64,000 nt of DNA from Anaerolineae bacterium. Lineage in GTDB: Bacteria > Chloroflexota > Anaerolineae > 4572-78 > J111. The position numbers and the translations under genes are program-made. Location of the stretch: assembly GCA_023382535.1 (NCBI GenBank), contig JAHDWA010000027.1, forward strand, positions 1 to 64,000, read 5' to 3'. The notes beneath the pieces were generated by a model that saw nothing but the letters and a program-made list of their open reading frames with translations, ran no database searches and had not been told where the DNA came from. The first letter of the stretch is position 1, and each line of letters begins with the position of its first letter. Below, piece by piece: positions 1 through 7,987 of this stretch.

Positions 1-132
1 CGTAGTTTGGAGCAAAACACGTCGTAGTTTGGAGCAAAACACGTCGTAGTTTGGACCGTAACACGCCGTAGTTTGGAACGTAACACGTCGTAGTTTGGAA
101 CGTAACACGTCGTAGTTTGGAGCAATATACGC
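1..132. repeat. six tandem 22-bp direct repeats
   Basis: Six head-to-tail copies with an exact 22-bp period start at 1, 23, 45, 67, 89 and 111. Each begins with CGTAGTTTGGA. Positions 12-16 vary, and the end is ACACG(T/C), with the last copy reading ATACGC. The period is not a multiple of three, so the array is unlikely to be coding. There are no spacers, so it is not CRISPR. The array touches the window edge and may extend to the left. An iteron-like or protein-binding array is possible, but no function can be assigned from sequence. Confidence 0.9.
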
Positions 133-459
133 CGAATATTATTAAAAATCACGCCGCATCTCTTTCAAAAAACAGGTTGGTCCAGATTTAGCCTGCTCCC
201 TGTTCAGTTCGGCTCAATTCGGTTATAATAAGGTGGCCCTTAATCGGGCCTGGGCCTGTCGCGCCTGCGGGTTTGTCGAACTCTTCCTCGGTCCGCAGCA
301 GCTTGCGCTGTCCACCGAGGGCTGGAAGCCCCCGGCTATCATAGGTGAAAACCGCTTAAAAGCGGTTCAGCAGCCTGCTTCAGCGGGCTTCCATCCAGGG
401 TAGCCGGGCGTTTCAACGCTCGGCGGGCGGCGCGGCTGAGGTGATTTTGTAATTACCGG
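133..459. other. intergenic region with palindromes and a possible promoter
   Basis: I see no gene here. A TATAAT hexamer at 224-229 preceded by TGTTCA at 201-206 (17-bp spacing) could be a promoter for the downstream operon, but it is weak. A perfect 8-bp inverted repeat with a 2-nt loop lies at 350-367 (AACCGCTT/AAGCGGTT). A longer imperfect pair of arms lies at 320-331 and 385-396. The compact, GC-rich palindromes look like a dispersed REP-type element, not a terminator, because no T-run follows. Confidence 0.5.
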
Positions 460-942
460 ATGTTCTCGAAGATTATCCCGATGGAACCAACCAAACGCCT
501 CTTGATCCTGGCCTGCTCCCAGCGCAAGCGCCCCGACCCCGGCCTGCTGCCGGCAATGGAGCGGTATGACGGGGGGAGTTACCGGATATTACACAAAATA
601 AAGCGAGAAGGACACTGGCCGAAAAATTTGGATGTTTTGATTCTGTCGGCTAAATATGGCTTGATTGAGGCTTCTACGCCTATTGCCGATTATGAGCAGC
701 GAATAACTCGTGAACGGGCCTCTCAGCTAAAACCCCAGGTTATCCAAACTTTACAAAATTATTCTCAACAAAACACTTATTCTGAAGTGTATGTGGATTT
801 GGGTCAAGATTATCTCTCCGCAATTGAAGGATTTGAGAAGTTTTTCAGTGGTTCGTCAATAACTCGCGTTAAAGGGCGTATCGGTGAGCGACTAAAATCA
901 CTAAAAAGCTGGCTCAAAGTAAAGTACGAGGAGTGTCAATAG
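460..942 (+). CDS. DUF6884-like protein, first gene of NurA-HerA-TGT-like operon
   Basis: A 160-residue soluble protein. The N-terminal strand ends in LACSQRKR (C19, S20, K23). An LSAKYGLI motif lies near residues 64-71 and a YEQRIT motif follows near 80. This Cys-Ser-x-x-Lys plus SAKYGLI layout is what I recall of DUF6884, a family seen in phages and bacteria near tRNA-guanine-transglycosylase-like genes. It also recalls the YaaA/DUF328-like proteins of deazapurine pathways. No reaction is established. The start is uncertain: ATG at 460 has its nearest GAGGTGA about 15 bases away, and ATG at 481 has none. The stop codon overlaps the GTG start of the nuclease gene by one base (TAGTG), so the two are probably translated together. 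Base use is AT-richer than in the genes after 7 kb. Confidence 0.6.
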   Translation: MFSKIIPMEPTKRLLILACSQRKRPDPGLLPAMERYDGGSYRILHKIKREGHWPKNLDVLILSAKYGLIEASTPIADYEQRITRERASQLKPQVIQTLQNYSQQNTYSEVYVDLGQDYLSAIEGFEKFFSGSSITRVKGRIGERLKSLKSWLKVKYEECQ

Positions 943-2837
943 TGAGAAGACAAGGCTCAATTATTTCCTCAATATTTAGTAGCTATCGTCGTGCCTTGAA
1001 TCTATCCCAAGACCGATATACTCAACTTTACACTGAAAGAGCAGCAAATGCTATCTCATTTTATGATGATTTTCTTAAAAACCTCATCGTTGGATTTGAT
1101 GACTTTAAAGATGAAGTTACCAGGCGCAAAATACGTCGCGAAGTAGAAGCTTTCTTTGATCGAGATGAAATTCAGTTTGTCTCCATAGATGGGACATGCA
1201 AGAAAGACCCATTTACTGATTTTATGGTTTTTTCCAGTATCGCTTATGGTGTGCGGGGTGAGATTTCATTGCAGGGTGATCCACCGACGCTGCAATATAA
1301 ACGAAGGAAAATGGATGAGGATGTTAGCTTTGTAGCTTATGTCCCTGTGCCATTTGCTGAAATTAACGATGTTGCTAACCCAGATAGATTGGAAGATTTC
1401 GTGGTCTCGCCAGAGGATAGGATTGACTTATCAAGTATTCATACCTCTTTGATGCAACTAGCTGAAATATATCTGGCTTACGAAATGGCCCGATCCACTG
1501 CTCCTGATCGTCCGCGTCTTATCCTTATGGATCATTCACCAAGCAGTATCATGGCAAGTACAGATGTTGGAGTCAAACGTATCGGTTTAGCCAGTGCGCC
1601 CGATTTAGATACACGTGGAATAGGATTGTTAGGGTATGGGGTTGGGCGCAGAGCTTTGGATCAAGGCGATGCAATCGTAGCTTATGCCCATCCCTTTAAC
1701 GATGAACTTCAAATTCCTTCGACTAAACGCTTTCGTTTATATAATGCACTAATTGCCGAAGTTGTTAATAACAAGGGAAAACCTGTTAACGTAGCCCAAT
1801 TTGCTACTGACAACGGTTTGACCGTAGAAGAGATTGAAGCCCACTTTGATCGAAATTCAGAGGTGAGAAGACGGATCGCTCAATATGATAGTAAAACCAA
1901 AATCTTTACACCGAGATTTGATTTTGAAGCATCATGGTGGGACTCGGTACGCTTATTTGAAGATATTTGCCGACGGCTCTTTAAAGAAAAGGACCAAGAA
2001 GCCTTAATCTATAATGCGCCTGATGAAGATGACCCAACCAGGATACGCCGACGTTGGATGTCGCCTGATGATATTAAGTTTTTAATAGCTGTTGGCCTAA
2101 GAGCCTTGATTGAGGAATGTTGGCGTAATCGAGTGATGTTATTGGGAATTATTAAAGATTCACAATCGCGCTACTTTACTCGTAACTACTATGGTATGAT
2201 GCGCCATTTGAAGATTTATGATGCTATTAATGTAAAACCATTGCCCTGGACGGATCGGATTGTTCTTGAAGATATAGCTTATCAAGCCTCTGAGATTGAT
2301 GCGCCCTGGGCTACAGTTGAGTTTGACTCCTGTTTTATGACTTTACACTTAGGCCAACTGGATGGGTCAACCACGGCAATACCATTAGGAGTGAAGGGTG
2401 ATGTTGTCAACCAGGAAAGATTATTTGCTCGCTCATTAGGTCAGTTCTTTTTACGTCGTCGGTCTGACAAATCTACACCTCTAATGGGTCACGTCATTTT
2501 CATTGATCGCTTACTGCACCCTCACTGGGATGTAGCCTTGTTTGGTGAGGATGCAAAAGTCCAAACCAAAGAATTGGGAACTATTCTTCCTGTCCTCCAT
2601 CGAGACAATACGGTTGATAATTTGGGTCAATGGGTTGCGATGTATTTTTTGAATACACTAACTCGCAACTTATTTCCAGAGGCGATTGGTTATCCTGACC
2701 CTCTCCATAAAGCCGATTGGGGAGCTAAAACTGTTGGACGGCGTGTAGCTCAAATCATCGCTGATAGTGAAATCACCTTCCGGGCAAATCCAATAACTAA
2801 AGCCTTCCGCACAATTCGTGATGCAGCAAAAAGATGA
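942..2837 (+). CDS. NurA-like nuclease of a HerA-NurA pair
   Basis: About 631 residues, longer than archaeal NurA (roughly 350-450). The N-terminal nuclease signature SIDGT lies near residues 84-88 (counting from GTG at 933), with Asp86 in the position of the NurA metal-binding Asp. A second acidic motif, LILMDHS, has Asp200. The C-terminal part ends in PLHKADWGAKT followed by a helix, also typical of NurA. NurA is a Mn-dependent 5'-to-3' exonuclease and ssDNA endonuclease that works on the HerA hexamer. The HerA gene lies 5 bases downstream, which strongly supports the assignment. I chose GTG at 942: it overlaps the previous stop and has GAGGAG eight bases upstream; GTG at 933 would bury that site. 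Codons are AT-rich compared with the rest of the window. Confidence 0.8.
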   Translation: MRRQGSIISSIFSSYRRALNLSQDRYTQLYTERAANAISFYDDFLKNLIVGFDDFKDEVTRRKIRREVEAFFDRDEIQFVSIDGTCKKDPFTDFMVFSSIAYGVRGEISLQGDPPTLQYKRRKMDEDVSFVAYVPVPFAEINDVANPDRLEDFVVSPEDRIDLSSIHTSLMQLAEIYLAYEMARSTAPDRPRLILMDHSPSSIMASTDVGVKRIGLASAPDLDTRGIGLLGYGVGRRALDQGDAIVAYAHPFNDELQIPSTKRFRLYNALIAEVVNNKGKPVNVAQFATDNGLTVEEIEAHFDRNSEVRRRIAQYDSKTKIFTPRFDFEASWWDSVRLFEDICRRLFKEKDQEALIYNAPDEDDPTRIRRRWMSPDDIKFLIAVGLRALIEECWRNRVMLLGIIKDSQSRYFTRNYYGMMRHLKIYDAINVKPLPWTDRIVLEDIAYQASEIDAPWATVEFDSCFMTLHLGQLDGSTTAIPLGVKGDVVNQERLFARSLGQFFLRRRSDKSTPLMGHVIFIDRLLHPHWDVALFGEDAKVQTKELGTILPVLHRDNTVDNLGQWVAMYFLNTLTRNLFPEAIGYPDPLHKADWGAKTVGRRVAQIIADSEITFRANPITKAFRTIRDAAKR

Positions 2838-2842
2838 GGTGA

Positions 2843-4738
2843 ATGATGAGTAAAAGTGACTGGTTTGTTAAAGATAACAGAGGCAAAGAGCGAACTGGGG
2901 TGTTGATGAAACTTGAGGAAAATGAACATTCCCGCTATGAGTTCGAAGTGTGGTTTGAGTATACCCGCCGAGCGATGAACGATATTAGAGAAGGTACAAT
3001 GTTAGCTGTTCCTAACTACGCCACGACGCAAAAAGTAAGGCACTACAGTATTATTGAGGTAACTTCTATCAAGCCAATTCATTACGCTATTGGCGAAAAT
3101 CCTTCTGGTTTCCCAGGCTTTGTAATGGAAGCGGCCAAAAATGCAGCTCAGGATTGGACAGGACAAGACGATGATCCCACGGAAGATACTACTACTATTC
3201 AGTGTACTGCCATTCCTACCAACTTGGAGCTAGTTGAGGAAGATGGTAAATATACCTTTCGAACCGAAGAAAATATTCCTATGGTTGGGTCTATCGTAAA
3301 TATACTCGGCACCGAACCGACAAGACAAGTAGTCAATCGAGATATAGATTTGGAAGTAGAGAAAGATGAGCTTTTTATTGGCGGTAAGTTAACTCGGGAC
3401 GCTAATGTGGAAGTTTACGTACGCACCGAGGATTTGATTCAGGTTCATTTTGGAGTTTTTGGTTTTACTGGGGCAGGTAAATCGAATCTTCTTAGCACGT
3501 ATATTGCTAAACTATTGACTGGTAAGGTTTCTGTCAAGGTTGTATTATTTGACCTGATGGGAGAATATACGGGCCTGCTGATTGATCAACTCAATAGCAA
3601 TAAACTTGGTACAGCTTATGTTATCGCTCTTGGGGAAAGGACTTTACCGGGACCAGTAATAGACTATCTGAACAAAGTTAAAAATGCACCAGATGTATCC
3701 AAGGCTGCTGAGTCCCTTAATCGTATTACTCTACTGCCTAAACGCCTCCAAAAAGAAAAAATCTATCTGCAAGTTGCTTTGGCAAAGTTACTGGAAGGAA
3801 ATAAAGTTAAGGTCTTTTCTGAAATTGACAACTTGACAATTTATTACCTTTTTTACGATTATAATAACTCCCAATGCCCTTCGGCTTTCAAGAAGCGGGT
3901 AGCAACAAATTTAAAGGAACAGCGAAAAACTATAATCAAAACTGTACTTGATCAGTGTCTTCAAGCACCAAGAGATTACAAAGGACAAAAGGATTATAAG
4001 CGGATTACTCTAAATAAATCACTAGCTGAAGAATTAATAAAAGTACTTAACCAAGAATTAGCTAAACCAGAGAATCGAGAATTTCACAAAGACAAGGGAG
4101 GGGATTTCGAGGGTGTAATAGGGCAAATTACTTCTGCCATACCCTTGTTGGAGTCGATTAGCCCAGCAGCTATATCTATGAGTCAGATATTGACTGACCT
4201 CAATGACAAAGCATCTGGATCAAGCATTTATATAATTCAAGCGCATAACCCCTCTGAAATGCGAGAATTTGCAGCAACATTTGGTGAAGCTGTGTACGAA
4301 TCTCGTCGGCGATCAGGGGAAATCCGACCACTTGTATCATTTATCTTTGATGAAGCTGACGAGTTTATTCCTCTAAGTGCAAAAGGTAGTTACGAAAGAT
4401 CAAAAGAGATTGTTGCTACTTTAGCACGTCGAGGACGGAAGTTTGGCTTAGGGGTAGGTATAGCTACTCAACGTACACGCTATTTGGATACAAGTATCAT
4501 GGCTCAACCACATACTTATTTGGTAAGTAAATTACCACGTTCAAATGACCGGGCAGTAGTAGCCGAAGCATTTGGAGTTTCAGAAGATATGTTCCGTCAA
4601 ACTTTTAAGTTTAAGCCAGGCAACTGGTTAATAATGAGTCATGATGCTACAGGTCTTAAGGCAATCCCAGTTCCCATACAAACTGAGGATGCAAATGAAC
4701 GGCTCAAAAAATACTTGGAAACTTTAGGCGATTTTTGA
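2843..4738 (+). CDS. HerA-like DNA translocase ATPase
   Basis: A 631-residue HerA/FtsK-superfamily motor. An N-terminal beta-rich region of about 190 residues resembles the HerA barrel (HAS) domain. The Walker A loop GFTGAGKS spans residues 207-214 with Lys213. The Walker B segment FIFDEADEF carries Asp503 and Glu504. After it come an ARRGRKFG segment and GIATQRTRYLD, the usual HerA arginine and sensor region. The region between the Walker motifs is longer than usual because of a helical, lysine-rich insert. HerA forms hexameric rings that push DNA into NurA. The adjacent NurA-like gene indicates the same partnership here. GAGGTGA lies directly before ATG 2843; ATG 2846 is an equal alternative. 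No membrane segment is visible. Confidence 0.85.
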   Translation: MMSKSDWFVKDNRGKERTGVLMKLEENEHSRYEFEVWFEYTRRAMNDIREGTMLAVPNYATTQKVRHYSIIEVTSIKPIHYAIGENPSGFPGFVMEAAKNAAQDWTGQDDDPTEDTTTIQCTAIPTNLELVEEDGKYTFRTEENIPMVGSIVNILGTEPTRQVVNRDIDLEVEKDELFIGGKLTRDANVEVYVRTEDLIQVHFGVFGFTGAGKSNLLSTYIAKLLTGKVSVKVVLFDLMGEYTGLLIDQLNSNKLGTAYVIALGERTLPGPVIDYLNKVKNAPDVSKAAESLNRITLLPKRLQKEKIYLQVALAKLLEGNKVKVFSEIDNLTIYYLFYDYNNSQCPSAFKKRVATNLKEQRKTIIKTVLDQCLQAPRDYKGQKDYKRITLNKSLAEELIKVLNQELAKPENREFHKDKGGDFEGVIGQITSAIPLLESISPAAISMSQILTDLNDKASGSSIYIIQAHNPSEMREFAATFGEAVYESRRRSGEIRPLVSFIFDEADEFIPLSAKGSYERSKEIVATLARRGRKFGLGVGIATQRTRYLDTSIMAQPHTYLVSKLPRSNDRAVVAEAFGVSEDMFRQTFKFKPGNWLIMSHDATGLKAIPVPIQTEDANERLKKYLETLGDF

Positions 4739-4799
4739 GATTCTACTATTTGTAGCAAGGATAACAGACATTCTAATTTGAGAAGGGCTAAACCTTTAT

Positions 4800-6155
4800 A
4801 TGATCCCATTCTTTGTCGCTGACCGGCCCATGAGTCTCCGAATTATCAAAGGTCTACCGCTCCAACAATATCCCGATGCAAAAATCGGTATTATGGCTCA
4901 TGCTAACACCAGCCAGAACTTTCAAGAAGCCCTGCAAAAATATCCCTGTGAAGACTTAAATTATTGTGATGCTGTTAGCGGGCCTTGCCAATTTCCCGAT
5001 AATATCTGCGCATGCCCTTTTAGAGATCATATCTTAAGTCATACAATCAAAATGTGTGACTCCGGCATTTTTACCAAAGAAGGCGCTACACTCAGCTATC
5101 AGCAGCTTTTTGAAGCCTATGAGGGGATGGACGTTGAGTATGGCATAATGATTGATGTCTTTCTGGATCCCCAAGCTACTCTTGAAAGTGGCCGAGAAGC
5201 ACTTAAGGCTTACGAACCTTTCAAAGAAAAATTCAAGTTAGTTGGAGTGGCGCATGGGCAGAATGTAGAAGAATACCTTGAGTGTTATCGGAGCCTTAAG
5301 GAAATGGGGTTTACTCATGTAGCTGTGGGTGGTATGCTTCGTCGAATTGATGAAACTGTCCGTTATGCTCAAGTCCGCGATGAAGATTTTATGTATCAAG
5401 TTTTAGATACGTTACGAGAGAAGTATCCAGATGATTGGCTTTTTGCACTTGGTTCTTTTAATCCAAGCAGACTTGAAGAATTCAAAAAGCGTAATGTGTG
5501 GGGCGACTACAAAGGCTGGATTTTTCAATATAAAAAACGAGATGATACTCTCAATCCTCTTCTGAACACTTTTGCCTCGAATCATTTAGCCCATCTTGAT
5601 ATTGAAAAAGTTTCTGATCACATAATATTATTGCGTCGCATTGTAGTTTTTCGCGATGCAATGATTAAGAGACAAGCTAAACTATCTCAGACTCTCCATA
5701 ATGGACGCAGAGAAGTAAGAGCTTTGCTGGAAGCTCTACATCAGGAAGTACGATGCCATGTCCCCAACCTAGCGGCTGGATTTAAGAAGCTAACGACGCA
5801 TGGACTGCTAAAACCTTCAGAAGAAAATCTTGTATATGAAGCGTTAGATAGGCTGAATAAAAAGCAATCTAAAGAGGGAAAACTACTTATCCAGAAAATC
5901 CAAGCCAATCGCAACTTTAAAGAAGAAATAGATAGGATAGATGAACGAGTTGATAAAACCAACAGCTTGTTGATAAGAAGAATTAATAAATTCAAGGCCG
6001 CAGCAAGCAACAATTTGACTGATGAAATTCAAAATGCCTGCGCTGCCATTTCAGGTATTATCCAAAAAACGGAACAAGAATATCGCCTTGAACAGGTACG
6101 GGAAGTAATGTCGGTAGAAATTTTAAGTCTGTTGAGTAACGGAAAGCCCGGATAG
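4800..6155 (+). CDS. TGT/DpdA-like base-exchange TIM-barrel protein with helical tail
   Basis: A 451-residue protein. Residues 1 to about 255 carry the landmarks of a tRNA-guanine transglycosylase fold. MCDSG holds Asp87, the equivalent of the DSG general acid. IMIDVF holds Asp119. VGVAHGQ near 149 matches the substrate loop, and HVAVGGMLRR near 173-182 matches GYAIGGL. ALGSFNP is followed by WGDYKGW with Asp236, where the TGT nucleophile would be. Five cysteines lie at 50, 56, 63, 70 and 72, upstream of DSG; classical TGTs have their zinc site near the C-terminus. Residues 260-451 are helical and highly charged, probably coiled coil. Related enzymes insert 7-deazaguanines in tRNA (Tgt) or DNA (DpdA). 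No queuosine or preQ0 biosynthesis genes are in the window. A 61-base gap separates it from HerA; it is in the same direction and equally AT-rich. Confidence 0.7.
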   Translation: MIPFFVADRPMSLRIIKGLPLQQYPDAKIGIMAHANTSQNFQEALQKYPCEDLNYCDAVSGPCQFPDNICACPFRDHILSHTIKMCDSGIFTKEGATLSYQQLFEAYEGMDVEYGIMIDVFLDPQATLESGREALKAYEPFKEKFKLVGVAHGQNVEEYLECYRSLKEMGFTHVAVGGMLRRIDETVRYAQVRDEDFMYQVLDTLREKYPDDWLFALGSFNPSRLEEFKKRNVWGDYKGWIFQYKKRDDTLNPLLNTFASNHLAHLDIEKVSDHIILLRRIVVFRDAMIKRQAKLSQTLHNGRREVRALLEALHQEVRCHVPNLAAGFKKLTTHGLLKPSEENLVYEALDRLNKKQSKEGKLLIQKIQANRNFKEEIDRIDERVDKTNSLLIRRINKFKAAASNNLTDEIQNACAAISGIIQKTEQEYRLEQVREVMSVEILSLLSNGKPG

Positions 6156-6169
6156 ACAGATCAAACTTG

Positions 6170-6295
6170 AACATTCACCGCCTCACCCGAACCGACCTCC
6201 AAGAAACACCCCGCCGCATCGGGGTCGCCGCCAATCCGGTCAAGGCCGGCCTGTTTGGCTCGCGGGCGCGGCTTGGCCCGGCAAAGCTTAAGCCC
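6170..6295 (+). pseudogene. remnant of an MNT-type nucleotidyltransferase gene
   Basis: Translating from 6170 gives a peptide that aligns without gaps to the N-terminus of the intact nucleotidyltransferase encoded at 7988. Both show HLT/RLT, then TDLQE, HRI/RRI, then PVK and LFGSRAR. After the GSRAR motif the frame continues into LGPAKLK, and the Asp-x-Asp catalytic segment is lost. No start codon is visible. DNA similarity to 7988-8120 is obvious by eye. I read it as the 5' fragment of a third MNT gene in this interval, left after deletion. The rest of 6296-6407 holds nothing recognisable. Confidence 0.65.
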
Positions 6296-6407
6296 CGGGT
6301 GTTAGCTTGCCGAAGAAATGCGAGCCGGTCAAAATGCGCAAATTGACCCAAACTGGTAAAATTATCGGGCAAACCAGCTCTATCCGGTCAGCGAGAGGCT
6401 TAAGTTT

Positions 6408-6728
6408 ATGATTGATACCCCTACCAAAAATAAAAAAGAGGTGCTCTCGATCATTCGGCGGCATCAAGATAAAATAAAAACCTTTGGTGTCAAAAAACTT
6501 GGCCTGTTTGGCTCTTTCGTCCGTGATGAACAAAACGCCGAGAGCGATATTGATTTGCTGGTAGAGTTTGAAGCAGGTCAGAAAAACTTTGATAACTTTA
6601 TTCAGTTGTCATTTCTGTTGGAAGAGCTATTAAGGTGGCCGGTTGAACTGGTCACGGTTGAGTCAGTCAGTCCTTATCTTCGTCCCTATATCACTCAAGA
6701 GGTAGAATATGTCACTTTCTCCGCTTGA
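6408..6728 (+). CDS. mntA: MNT nucleotidyltransferase antitoxin, MntA-like
   Basis: A 106-residue minimal nucleotidyltransferase. The Pol-beta signature is complete: G35-S36, ten residues, then Asp47 and Asp49 (SDIDLLVEF). In characterised MntA-HepT systems this enzyme neutralises the HEPN toxin by transferring AMP groups from ATP to a tyrosine near the toxin's active site. Its stop overlaps the start of the HEPN gene by 20 bases, the normal gene order for this pair. Its N-terminal helix and length are typical of the family. Confidence 0.85.
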   Translation: MIDTPTKNKKEVLSIIRRHQDKIKTFGVKKLGLFGSFVRDEQNAESDIDLLVEFEAGQKNFDNFIQLSFLLEELLRWPVELVTVESVSPYLRPYITQEVEYVTFSA

Positions 6729-7056
6729 GTATTTGCGGCACATCCTGGATGAGACGGATTACCTGATAAACGAAACGAAAGGGTTAAGCCATGCTCAGTT
6801 TATCCAGGATGAAACCTTGAAAAGAGCTTTTGTGCGGAGTATTGAGATCATCGGCGAAGCGGCAAAGAAAGTCCCTGATAATCTGCGACAGAAATACCCC
6901 TCTATTGAATGGCGAGCCATAGCAGGGATGAGAGACCGGCTGATACACGGCTATTTTGGGATAGATTATGATATTGTGTGGGATGTCGTCGTCAACAAAA
7001 TCCCACAGTTGCGGCAAGAGATAGAAGAAATCCTCCGCAATGAGAGCAAAAACTGA
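6709..7056 (+). CDS. hepT: HepT-like HEPN ribonuclease toxin (DUF86)
   Basis: A 115-residue all-alpha protein. The catalytic motif is intact: R75, four residues, H80, one residue, Y82 (RDRLIHGYF), which is the RX4HXY signature of HepT. In the family, Arg and His cut RNA (tRNA in some systems), and the tyrosine is the site adenylylated by Mnt[11 protein letters not shown] upstream is also a DUF86 hallmark. AGAGG lies seven bases before ATG 6709. With the preceding gene it forms a complete type VII toxin-antitoxin module next to the HerA-NurA operon. Confidence 0.85.
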   Translation: MSLSPLEYLRHILDETDYLINETKGLSHAQFIQDETLKRAFVRSIEIIGEAAKKVPDNLRQKYPSIEWRAIAGMRDRLIHGYFGIDYDIVWDVVVNKIPQLRQEIEEILRNESKN

Positions 7057-7082
7057 GTTTGGGAGGAGGCGTCAACTACAGC

Positions 7083-7853
7083 CTACCCCTTCACCTGCGC
7101 CACCTGCCGCACGATCTCGACAAAGGTGACCGGGTCGCGGCCCCGGCGACTGGCCCCCAGACCATCCACGTCGGGGCTGCTTAACAAAGCGGCGGCATGC
7201 TCAGGGCTGACGCTGCCCCCGTAGATGATCCGCACCGCCTCGGCCACAGAGTCCCCCCAGCGCTGCTGCAGCCAGCCGCGAATGAAGGCGCAGCCGTCCG
7301 CCACCTGCTCCGGCGAAGTCGGCGTGCTCACCCCAATGGCTGCCTCCGGCTCGTAGATAAACACCAGCTTTGCCGCCTCCTCTGCGGCGCAGCCAGCCAG
7401 GAGACGGGTCAAATGCCGCTCCAGAATGCTTTCCCTTGAACCCCCTTCGTCACGGCCCTCGCCCACCAGGAGGATGGGCGTTAAGCCTGCGGCCAGGGCC
7501 AGGTGCAGCTTGCGATTGACAGTCTCATCGTCGTCGCCGCCGTAGCGCCGGACTTCCCAATGCCCCAGCATAACCCAGCCGCAGCCGGCATCGGCCAGCA
7601 GCGGGGCCGACACCTGGCCGGTCCGGGCCATCTCGGTCGAAGCCGCCACATCCTGCGCCCCCAATTGCAAACCGCTTCCGGCCAGCGCTTGCGCTACAGG
7701 CCAGAGCGCTGTAAACGGCGGGCAAATGATCACGTCTACCCGGCCGGGCAAATCGCCAACCAGCCGTTGAAAATCCCGGACAAAGTCCAGGCTTTCGGCG
7801 ATGGTCATGGCCATTTTCCAATTGGATAAGGCCAGGGGTCTACGTTGAGCCAT
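7083..7853 (-). CDS. tpiA: divergent triosephosphate isomerase
   Basis: A 256-residue TIM barrel. The family's catalytic residues are present: N11 and K13 (NWKM), H98 and E168 (YEP). The phosphate-binding YGGSVSP is also intact. Several near-invariant positions have changed. GHSERR is GHWEVRR here, so the usual Ser96 is Trp99. Loop 6, normally VWAIGTG, is EAAIGVS, and the late GG phosphate loop reads GLGASRRG. Triosephosphate isomerase interconverts dihydroxyacetone phosphate and glyceraldehyde 3-phosphate. With this loop the enzyme may act on another phosphosugar or be a secondary copy. No other glycolytic gene is nearby. It faces away from the MNT gene at 7988. Confidence 0.8.
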   Translation of the reverse strand: MAQRRPLALSNWKMAMTIAESLDFVRDFQRLVGDLPGRVDVIICPPFTALWPVAQALAGSGLQLGAQDVAASTEMARTGQVSAPLLADAGCGWVMLGHWEVRRYGGDDDETVNRKLHLALAAGLTPILLVGEGRDEGGSRESILERHLTRLLAGCAAEEAAKLVFIYEPEAAIGVSTPTSPEQVADGCAFIRGWLQQRWGDSVAEAVRIIYGGSVSPEHAAALLSSPDVDGLGASRRGRDPVTFVEIVRQVAQVKG

Positions 7854-7987
7854 GCTTCACCTCTCAATATCTTCCATTTTTCACTTCCAGTAGTATAATA
7901 TAAAAAGTGGCAACTGTTCAACTATGGGGCCATTGAGAAGCAGGTGGCCTCGCTGGTAGTAAAAGAGTAACTGAGGTTTCATTAATT
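7854..7987. promoter_or_regulatory. divergent promoter region, tpiA-like / MNT
   Basis: This gap separates two divergent genes. On the plus strand TTCCAT lies 16 bases before TATAAT (7893-7898), about 90 bases before the MNT start. On the minus strand TTGAAC lies 17 bases before a TTATAC hexamer. Both calls rest on hexamer matching only. Confidence 0.4.

Noticed and set aside
1..132. CRISPR array
   Set aside because: Repeats are head to tail with no spacers, 22 bp long, and no cas genes are nearby.
460..6155. Complete Dpd DNA-modification cluster
   Set aside because: Only a TGT/DpdA-like protein is present. No preQ0 synthesis genes and no clear DpdB or DpdC partner is in the window, although a DUF6884-like gene is.
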